From positions 21,939 through 85,938 of the forward strand of contig CADECP010000030.1 of the NCBI GenBank assembly GCA_902825875.1: 64,000 nucleotides of DNA, read 5' to 3'. The number at the start of each line of letters is the position of its first letter. Position 1 is the first letter of the stretch. The notes under the pieces are model-generated. The model did no database searches. It worked only from the letters and a program-made list of their open reading frames with translations, and was not told where the DNA came from. Below, piece by piece: positions 57,686 to 64,000 of the stretch. Source of the stretch: an uncultured Acidobacteriota bacterium (GTDB lineage: Bacteria > Acidobacteriota > Blastocatellia > RBC074). Both the position numbers and the translations under genes were made by a program.

Positions 57686-59146
57686 TCATTTTTCGGCAAA
57701 CAAACTGAATTCGCTGATGCATGGACTGGCGGCGGCTTTGGTAATTCGCAATCGCACTTTGCGCGTCGTCACCGATTGCCCGCGCAACAATCGCTGAGCG
57801 CCTATGCCGACGGCTTTGCCAAATTCTTTCCACTGGCCGTCCGCCCAAACATCAACTACGAATTCATCCACGCGATGGCCAAGTTTGATGTTTTCCCGCA
57901 CGCGCACAACGTTGAAAGTTTTCTCCGCTCCCAAATCCAATTCAAGCTCCGCCGTCGTCACGGCGTCGTCAGTCGCCCAATAACTGAATCGGTCGGCATC
58001 CAGAACTTTAGCCGCAGCGAATTGTTTGTCGTTGCCGCGCACGTTGCTGGCTTTTGCTTTTGAGCCTTTGGCCAGATTGACGGCGAAGGTTTGCCGCATC
58101 CAATCGCCAAACTCGCGCAAAGACTTCGCGTCGTTTTCGTGAATGCGGCCTCGACGATCCGGCGGCACGTTCAGCAGGAAAGAGGCTCCGCGCCCGACCG
58201 ACGCGAAATACAAATTCTTCAATTGTTCAGGAGTCTTCACCTTGTCGTTTTGGGCTTCGTGCCAAAACCAGCCGGGGCGAATCGAAACGTCGCATTCCGC
58301 CGGACGCCAAACCGTGCCGTTGCGGTCGCCGCTGTTCAATTGTTTTTCGACGCCTTCCTGACCGGGATAAATCTTTTCGCCGTTGATCGTCGTCCAGCAA
58401 GGATCGCCCGCGATTCCTTTTTCGTTGCCAACCCAGCGAATGTCCGGCCCGGCGTCGCTGAAGACCACCGCGTTCGGTTGCAGTTGGCGAATCAGATTCC
58501 ACGTCGTTGGCCAGTCGTAATAAATCGTCTTATCAATCTTGCGACGTTCCCGCGCTCCGCCGTAAAAGCCATCGCCGCCGTTTGCGCCGTCGTGCCAGAC
58601 TTCAAACAACTCGCCGTAATTGGTCATCAACTCGCGCAATTGTTCGCGGTAAATCGCCACGTATTCCGGCTTGCCGTAATTGGCGTTGTTGCGATCCCAG
58701 GGAGAGAGATAGACGCCGAACTTCATGCCGTGACGACGACAAGCGTCAGCGAACTCTTTGACCACATCGCCTGCGCCTTTGCGCCAAGGGCTTCTGGAAA
58801 TGTTGTGATTCGTCGTTTTGGTTGGCCACAGACAAAATCCGTCATGATGTTTGGCCGTCAGAATAACGCCTTTCAATCCACCAGCTTTCAAACTGGTGAC
58901 GATCTGGTCGGCGCTGAAATCCGTCGGTAAAAAAATCCAGGGGTCTTCGTCGCCGTAGCCCCATTCTTTGTCAGTGAAAGTATTCGTCGTGAAATGCACG
59001 AAGCCATAAGTTTCCAGTTCGTGCCAGCGCAACTGGCGTTCGCTGGGAACGGCTCCAAACGGTTTGGGCGGTTGAACCGGCGCGACGTAAACAGCGGCAA
59101 TCAGCACCGGAATTAGGCATAGCAAAAGTAATAATTTCAGTTTCAT
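57686..59146 (-). CDS. Secreted alpha-L-fucosidase (GH29) with C-terminal discoidin-like domain
   Basis: 486 residues; signal peptide MKLKLLLLLCLIPVLIAAVYVA. GH29 core: RQLRWHELETYGFVHFTTN, LTAKHHDGFCLWPTK (HHDGF holds substrate-binding His), and EVWHDGANGGDG with the nucleophile Asp. A C-terminal F5/8-type (discoidin) domain about 345-486 begins with AKGSKAKASNVRGN. Removes terminal fucose from glycans outside the cell. Start overlaps the preceding cytochrome-like gene stop (ATGA), and the last codon is followed at once by the higB remnant. Confidence 0.92.
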   Translation of the reverse strand: MKLKLLLLLCLIPVLIAAVYVAPVQPPKPFGAVPSERQLRWHELETYGFVHFTTNTFTDKEWGYGDEDPWIFLPTDFSADQIVTSLKAGGLKGVILTAKHHDGFCLWPTKTTNHNISRSPWRKGAGDVVKEFADACRRHGMKFGVYLSPWDRNNANYGKPEYVAIYREQLRELMTNYGELFEVWHDGANGGDGFYGGARERRKIDKTIYYDWPTTWNLIRQLQPNAVVFSDAGPDIRWVGNEKGIAGDPCWTTINGEKIYPGQEGVEKQLNSGDRNGTVWRPAECDVSIRPGWFWHEAQNDKVKTPEQLKNLYFASVGRGASFLLNVPPDRRGRIHENDAKSLREFGDWMRQTFAVNLAKGSKAKASNVRGNDKQFAAAKVLDADRFSYWATDDAVTTAELELDLGAEKTFNVVRVRENIKLGHRVDEFVVDVWADGQWKEFGKAVGIGAQRLLRGQSVTTRKVRLRITKAAASPCISEFSLFAEK

Positions 59147-62100
59147 TGTTTTGTGATCGCTTCGTCTAAATTCAAAATCAAACTCGCCGCAGTTGCGTAA
59201 GCAGCCAACTCCGCAGTGCTCAACTTCGGATTGTTGCGGCGTTCGCCGATGGCCAGCAGCCGTTTGGCCTCGTCCGGTTTTTCTTTGAATGCCTGAAGTT
59301 GAGCGGCGAAACTTTTCAGCAACACGTCCAGTTCGGTTTCAGACGGTGTGCGAACCAGCACCAGCCTGAAAATCCACGCCAGCCGCTGGCGTGGATTTTC
59401 TGACGATTCCGTCATCGCTCGTTCGGCCAACAATCGCGCGGCTTCGACAAAGGTCACGTCGTTCATCAAATTCAAAGCCTGAAGCGGCGTGTTCGTGCGG
59501 ACTTCGCGCACCGAACACAGTTCGCGCGCCGAAGCGTCAAACGTCAGCATCGCCGGATTCAAAATCGTGCGCTTCCAAAACGTGTAAAGACTGCGCCGCC
59601 ACAAACCTTCGTCTTTGGCCTGGTCGTAAAAAGTCATGTTTGAAAAAGTCATGTCTTTCCACAGTCCGTCTGGCTGATACGGTTTAACCGAAGGGCCGCC
59701 GAGTTTTTCCACCAGCAATCCGGAAGCCCCCAACGCCTGATCGCGGATCATTTCCGCCGACAACCGTAACCGAGGCCCGCGCGCCAACAAACGGTTGGAC
59801 GGGTCTTCCGATTGCGGATTCAATTTGGATGACTGGCGATAAGTCGCGCTCATGGCCATCAACTTCAGCATCGCCTTCACATCCCATGCCGGTACGGAAC
59901 CGCGCGCGGTAGCAAGCGGGTTGTCCTTACTGCCAGAGCCTACCCGGTCACTACCGCTCCCGGTTCCGTTCCGTTCACCGTCTCTGAATCCGACGGCAAG
60001 CCAATCCAGCAACTCCGGGTGACTGGGGAGTTCGCCTTGCGATCCGAAATCTTCAACCGTTTTTACCAGCCCCGTGCCGAACAGCATTTGCCAGAACCGA
60101 TTGACCTGAACGCGCGCCGTTAGCGGATTTTCTTTGCCGACCAGCCACCGAGCTAAACCCAGACGATTGTTGGGAACCAACTCCGCTTCCTGACGGTCGC
60201 GGTTCCGCATCAACACGGCTGGCAAAGCGCGTTCAACTTGTTCCGCCGGTTGGTCATAAGCTCCGCGCCGCAACACATAAGCCGGACGCGGCGTGGCGGT
60301 TTCCTGCATGACCATCAAGGTCGAAAATTCCGATTCCAGATTCAGCTTTTGTTTTTTCAATTCCGAAAGCTGTTGCCACAAATGTTTGGCTTCGGCGGGC
60401 GCGGCGGATTCCAAAAATGCTCCCTGCATTTTCAACTGCTGAACGCGCGTGCGCTTTGCCGGTGAAATGGCGGCGATGGTTTCCAGCGAATCAGCGCAAG
60501 CCAGCACGGCGATTTCGCCAGCCTCGGGCAATGCCTTGTAAACACGAATTTCGTCCAGCCGTCCTTTGAACCGATAAGCAGCGCCGCCGCCTGCGCCGAA
60601 TTTCAGCGTGCGATTGGCGTCGCCGAACGTGCGGAACAATCGCCCGTGAATGACATTCAATTTGGCTTCGCGGCCATTGACGTAAATCTTCACCTTGTCG
60701 AGCGATTCCGAACCGTTGAACATCGCCACGACTTGATGCCATTGATTGAGCGGCAACTTGTCTGCGATTTCCACTCGGAACGAATCGTCCGCCCACACGC
60801 TGACCACGTTGAAATGCAATTTGCCGTTCTGGAAAAACAGGCTCCAACCTTTGTGCTTCGGCAAACCGTAATCGCTTTCGCCGACGTTGTCGTTCATGTG
60901 CGCGACGATTGCGCCGCTCTGATCGGCTTCAGGATAAAACCAAACGGACACGGCAAAGTTGTCTTTGTAATCGCGTTTGCGGTCGCGGTAATCGAAGTTG
61001 GCGACTTTGCCCGCGTCAAAATACTGCTTGCCGTCGAACGCCGCGCCCTGTCCCACAGGCGAAGCCACGAATTGCGGCTTGCCGTTGCGAAAGCCGATGT
61101 CGTCTTTTTTGATTTCCTGCTGACGAGGCTTTTCGGTTTCTTCGTCGTCCGGGCGGGCGACGTTGATCCGAGCCAGCTTGCTGACGATTTCCAGTTCGGC
61201 GCCTTCATCCATTGAATGCCGCAACAGCAAATTGTCCGTCGGAAACCATTGCGCGTTGGCAGACGGTTTCAGCGACTGTTCCCAGCGACGTTGCGCGGCA
61301 GAGTTGGTTTTCAGCGACGCCGCCAGTTGGCGTTCGGTCAACGCAATGTGGTTTTCCAGCCGTTTCATTCGCTGCTGCTGTTCTACAGTCGGAGCCGAAA
61401 TCCACGGCGAAGAGTTGCCGTAATTGCTGGCGCGTCCGTCTTCCGGAATGCTGTTCAGGTAAGCCGACAGTTGGTAATACTCGCGCTGGCTGAGCGGATC
61501 GAATTTGTGATTGTGGCAACGCGCGCAACCCATCGTCAGCCCCATAAACACAGTCGAAGTCGTGTCCACACGATCAACGACGTATTCAATTCTGTACTCT
61601 TCTGGAACCAAACCGTCTTCGGAATTGCCTCGATGATTGCGGTTGAAAGCTGTGGCGATGATTTGATCCAGCGCGGCTTCGGCGTTTTTAGGTTGCGGCA
61701 ACAAATCCCCAGCCAGTTGCTGAATCGTGAATTGATCGAATGGCAAGTTACGGTTGTAAGCGTTGATCACCCAATCGCGCCAACGCCACATCGAACGTTC
61801 GCCGTCCAGTTGATAACCATTCGTGTCGGCATACCGCGCCGCATCCAGCCAACGAAACGCCATTCGTTCGCCAAAGCGCGGCGAAGCCAACAAACGATCA
61901 ACGACTTTTTCGTAAGCGTTCGGCGATTTGTCGGCCAGGAATTCATCCACTTCTTTGGGTGAAGGCGGCAAACCAGTCAGGTCTAAAGCCACGCGGCGAA
62001 TCAACGTCGCGCGGTCGGCTTCGGGCGAAGGGCTTAAACCTTCAGCTTCCAGCCGAGCCAACACAAAATTATCAATCGCGTTTTTCGGCCACGCGGAGTT

Positions 62101-62556
62101 TTTGACTTTCGGCAACGCCGGACGAACCGGCGGAATAAAAGACCAGTGCTGTTGCCAACGAGCGCCTTGCCGAATCCATTCGGTCAGCAATTCAATTTCG
62201 CGTTCAGTCAGCGCGCGGCCTGAATCGGCTGGCGGCATTCGCAAAGTTTCGTCTTTGGCGTTGATGCGGCGAACCAACTCGCTCTGTTCGGGGTGATTCG
62301 GCACGATGGCGTGTTTGCCTGCGCGCAGTTCGGCCAACGTGGCAGCTTCGGAATCCAACCGCAGCTTGATCTTCAAAGCCGCCGCGTCAGGGCCGTGGCA
62401 AGCAAAACATTTGTCCGAAAGAATCGGCCTAATGTCTCGCATGAAATCAATTTGTCGCTGACTGCGTGTTACGGTTTGCGGCCAGCACAAAGCGCCGCCA
62501 ATCGTGGCCACCACGATCAAAACCATCATCTTCAGCCGAAGAGTCACGTTGTTCAT
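59143..62556 (-). CDS. Planctomycete-type cytochrome protein (PSCyt1-DUF1549-LamG-DUF1553)
   Basis: 1137 residues; export segment at the N-terminus (MMVLIVVATIGGALCW). PSCyt1 region with CxxCH heme site CFACHGPDAAALK near residue 50; DUF1549 (FVLARLEAEGLSPSPEADR) about 150-350, including a second CxxCH, CARCHNHKFDP; a LamG/concanavalin-like domain about 480-660; DUF1553 about 820-1090 (NPLTARVQVNRFWQMLFGTGLVKT). These large heme proteins are typical of Planctomycetota, Acidobacteria and Verrucomicrobia and are linked to breakdown of sulfated or fucosylated polysaccharides. Overlaps the fucosidase gene. Confidence 0.9.
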   Translation of the reverse strand: MNNVTLRLKMMVLIVVATIGGALCWPQTVTRSQRQIDFMRDIRPILSDKCFACHGPDAAALKIKLRLDSEAATLAELRAGKHAIVPNHPEQSELVRRINAKDETLRMPPADSGRALTEREIELLTEWIRQGARWQQHWSFIPPVRPALPKVKNSAWPKNAIDNFVLARLEAEGLSPSPEADRATLIRRVALDLTGLPPSPKEVDEFLADKSPNAYEKVVDRLLASPRFGERMAFRWLDAARYADTNGYQLDGERSMWRWRDWVINAYNRNLPFDQFTIQQLAGDLLPQPKNAEAALDQIIATAFNRNHRGNSEDGLVPEEYRIEYVVDRVDTTSTVFMGLTMGCARCHNHKFDPLSQREYYQLSAYLNSIPEDGRASNYGNSSPWISAPTVEQQQRMKRLENHIALTERQLAASLKTNSAAQRRWEQSLKPSANAQWFPTDNLLLRHSMDEGAELEIVSKLARINVARPDDEETEKPRQQEIKKDDIGFRNGKPQFVASPVGQGAAFDGKQYFDAGKVANFDYRDRKRDYKDNFAVSVWFYPEADQSGAIVAHMNDNVGESDYGLPKHKGWSLFFQNGKLHFNVVSVWADDSFRVEIADKLPLNQWHQVVAMFNGSESLDKVKIYVNGREAKLNVIHGRLFRTFGDANRTLKFGAGGGAAYRFKGRLDEIRVYKALPEAGEIAVLACADSLETIAAISPAKRTRVQQLKMQGAFLESAAPAEAKHLWQQLSELKKQKLNLESEFSTLMVMQETATPRPAYVLRRGAYDQPAEQVERALPAVLMRNRDRQEAELVPNNRLGLARWLVGKENPLTARVQVNRFWQMLFGTGLVKTVEDFGSQGELPSHPELLDWLAVGFRDGERNGTGSGSDRVGSGSKDNPLATARGSVPAWDVKAMLKLMAMSATYRQSSKLNPQSEDPSNRLLARGPRLRLSAEMIRDQALGASGLLVEKLGGPSVKPYQPDGLWKDMTFSNMTFYDQAKDEGLWRRSLYTFWKRTILNPAMLTFDASARELCSVREVRTNTPLQALNLMNDVTFVEAARLLAERAMTESSENPRQRLAWIFRLVLVRTPSETELDVLLKSFAAQLQAFKEKPDEAKRLLAIGERRNNPKLSTAELAAYATAASLILNLDEAITKQ

Positions 62557-62646
62557 TTGTCCGCCAGAATTTGAGTAATTGATGGGTTACTGCTTACGGT
62601 TGAGATCATAAAGAGGTCGTCCGAAAAAATCGAACGCATCAACACA

Positions 62647-62678
62647 AAACGCAGAGGCTTTCTTCAACCTCTGCGTTT
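62647..62678 (-). terminator. Rho-independent terminator after the PQQ-propeller gene
   Basis: Perfect 11-base arms AAACGCAGAGG and CCTCTGCGTTT with a 10-base loop. In the minus-strand transcript the stem is followed by UUUUGUGUUG, a good U-rich tail. It ends the message of the PQQ-like gene 30 bases past its stop and separates it from the cytochrome-fucosidase operon. Confidence 0.75.
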
Positions 62679-62707
62679 CAGGTTCGGAATTCCGGCAACG
62701 GTGAGTG

Positions 62708-63940
62708 TTATTCGACGCTCCACAGCGAAATGTTCGCGTCGTCTTTGACCAAAATCTGTTTTCCCCAGATCACCGGATGCGCGTACGTCGCGCTGTCGGC
62801 GACGGAATACTTCGCCAGTTGTTCAAACTTAGCCACGTTCTTTTTCACCACGATCAATCCGGCGTCGTTGGTCAGTACAAACAGCAAATCTTTCGTGTGT
62901 AAAATCGCAGCGTTCGCGCCTTCGCGGCCTTCGGTTGACCACAGGATTTTGCCGGTCGCGGCTTCAGCGCAAAAGATGGAGCCTTTGCGCTTGTTGGTCA
63001 TCCCGTAAAAGTGATCGCTCGCCAGCACAGGCGAATTCATGTACATCGTCAGTTCGCGGTTGTGCCACAACGGTTTGGCTTCCCACTTGTCGCCGGTTTT
63101 TGTCGGTTCGACAGCCATCGTGCCTTTGCGAACGCCGGACAGAATCAGCGAAGTTTTCCAAACCAGCGGCGTGACGATGTTTTCGTTCCATTCGTCCGGC
63201 CATTCCAATCGCCACAACAATTGGCCGTCTTTGGCCGCAATGCTGACAACGGATTTATCCGTCATCGTCACGATCTGCCGAACTCCGCCAAACGCAGCCA
63301 CAATCGGCGAAGCGTATCCCGGTCCTTCGCCTGCCCAGCGCCAAACTTCTTTGCCGGTAGCGGCGTTGAGCGCCGTCATCACTCCGCCTTTGATGTCGTC
63401 GCCGGTATAAACAATCAAGTTGCCGCCTTCGATCACCGGAGACATCGCCGTGCCGCAAAAGTTTTTCGATGTGCTGGGTTTGCCGAAATCCTTCTGCCAT
63501 TTCAGTTCGCCCGTCGCGGCATCAAAACACGAAAGCACAGCGTTGACGCCCAACGTGTACAGTTTTCCAAGATGTAACACCGGAGTCGAAAACGGCCCTT
63601 TGCTCATCGCCGTTGCGTACTGGTTTTTGGTGAATTGCGCCGGGTAACGTTTGCTCCACAGAGGCTTGCCGGTTTTCAAATCCAGACAGGTGATGGTTTC
63701 TTCTTCGCCGTTCATGCTGTGAATCCAAGCGCGGTCTTTTGAAACCAGCGGCGATGAATAACCCGCCCCAATCGGCGTTTTCCAGACTTGCTTCAACTCT
63801 TTTGGCCATGCGGCAGGAGCGATGAAGTCTTTGACCACTCCATCACGATTGGCTCCGCGCCACTGCGACCAGTCTTGCGACTGAGCCAGCACATTGAAAC
63901 TCGCCAGCAGCACAAACACCCGAATTAACTTGATTGGCAT
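62708..63940 (-). CDS. Secreted PQQ-like beta-propeller protein
   Basis: 410 residues from the ATG with GGAGGGAG before it; upstream in-frame codons run into a palindrome and are rejected. Signal peptide MPIKLIRVFVLLASFNVLA. Repeated outer-blade motifs such as ITCLDLKTGKPLWSKRY, LSCFDAATGELKWQKDF, MTALNAATGKEVWRW show an eight-bladed PQQ-like propeller. No Cys-Cys pair or Asp-based quinoprotein site is obvious, so a structural or binding role is more likely than dehydrogenase activity. Found with DUF1549/DUF1553 proteins in related genomes. Confidence 0.87.
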   Translation of the reverse strand: MPIKLIRVFVLLASFNVLAQSQDWSQWRGANRDGVVKDFIAPAAWPKELKQVWKTPIGAGYSSPLVSKDRAWIHSMNGEEETITCLDLKTGKPLWSKRYPAQFTKNQYATAMSKGPFSTPVLHLGKLYTLGVNAVLSCFDAATGELKWQKDFGKPSTSKNFCGTAMSPVIEGGNLIVYTGDDIKGGVMTALNAATGKEVWRWAGEGPGYASPIVAAFGGVRQIVTMTDKSVVSIAAKDGQLLWRLEWPDEWNENIVTPLVWKTSLILSGVRKGTMAVEPTKTGDKWEAKPLWHNRELTMYMNSPVLASDHFYGMTNKRKGSIFCAEAATGKILWSTEGREGANAAILHTKDLLFVLTNDAGLIVVKKNVAKFEQLAKYSVADSATYAHPVIWGKQILVKDDANISLWSVE

Positions 63941-63960
63941 AACTCCCTCCTCAGGAAATG

Positions 63961-63989
63961 GGTGGGACAGGTTCCGAACCTGTCCCACC
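63961..63989. repeat. Perfect 14-bp palindrome
   Basis: GGTGGGACAGGTTC, one base, then its exact reverse complement GAACCTGTCCCACC. It lies 20 bases upstream of the PQQ-gene start on its 5' side. T-run (TTTT) follows on the plus strand, so it may end a rightward transcript, or be a short interspersed palindrome. Only one copy is in the window. Confidence 0.6.
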
Positions 63990-64000
63990 AGTTTTCATTA

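Noticed and set aside
57557..57688. Selenocysteine read-through between fucosidase and HigB remnant
   Set aside because: The TGA is at the natural end of a complete fucosidase, there is no redox motif, and no hairpin like the SECIS elements was seen.

Overview
The window (64 kb, moderate GC, dense short-spaced genes) looks like a chromosomal segment of an Acidobacteriota member, most likely class Blastocatellia. This is inferred from the gene mix: planctomycete-type cytochrome/DUF1549-DUF1553 protein, ThuA, GH29 fucosidase, DUF3857-transglutaminase proteins, a secreted TP-linker beta-helix protein, ECF sigma/zinc-finger anti-sigma pair, and use of selenocysteine. No rRNA or tRNA gene was seen and no phylogenetic test was possible.

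Layout. 1-9.7 kb: a plus-strand surface-polysaccharide locus (GT4 fragment, O-antigen ligase, CapK-like adenylating enzyme, two asparagine synthetases, GT4, GNAT, GT2), followed by a 1051-residue secreted beta-helix/CAP protein (10.1-13.2 kb). 13.4-15.5 kb: serine hydrolase and ThuA, overlapping. 15.6-19.1 kb: a subtilase plus AAA+ ATPase pair resembling the IetAS plasmid-stability/anti-phage module. 19.3-22.8 kb: thiC under a TPP riboswitch, a small secreted protein and moaA. 22.9-30.6 kb: FAD-linked oxidase, a compact type II restriction-modification pair, SGNH hydrolase, isocitrate dehydrogenase-like enzyme, PfkB-SIS fusion, queG. 30.6-34.1 kb: clpA, clpS and a REP-associated tyrosine transposase (RAYT) flanked by mirrored palindromes. 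34.1-40 kb: a 1949-residue secreted HEAT/transglutaminase/TPR protein. 40.2-45.6 kb: HerA-type ATPase, VapBC-like pair, truA, Fic protein, degenerate M28 peptidase. 45.8-47.1 kb: two adjacent selenoprotein genes, each interrupted by an in-frame UGA. 47.5-51.9 kb: ECF sigma, anti-sigma, HtrA-like PDZ protein, membrane protein, thiE. 52.3-56.3 kb: two tandem DUF3857/transglutaminase proteins. 57.2-63.9 kb (minus strand): PQQ-propeller protein, planctomycete-type cytochrome, fucosidase, then higA behind a beheaded higB.

The most notable items are: (i) a selenocysteine peroxiredoxin next to a GrdB-like selenoprotein, both of which conventional gene calling would split or truncate, with a canonical-looking GGUC-loop SECIS in the second; (ii) a recurring, locus-specific architecture of imperfect inverted arrays built from 7-bp units that fill the gap between a stop codon and the next start codon (26.9, 28.0, 32.9 kb), with related 8-9-bp or purine/pyrimidine versions at 13.3, 45.7 and 56.3 kb, and a heptamer array inserted in the optional arm of the thiC TPP riboswitch; (iii) the IetAS-like pair, the RM pair, the RAYT/REP unit and the broken higBA, which together mark this as a segment with repeated accessory insertions.
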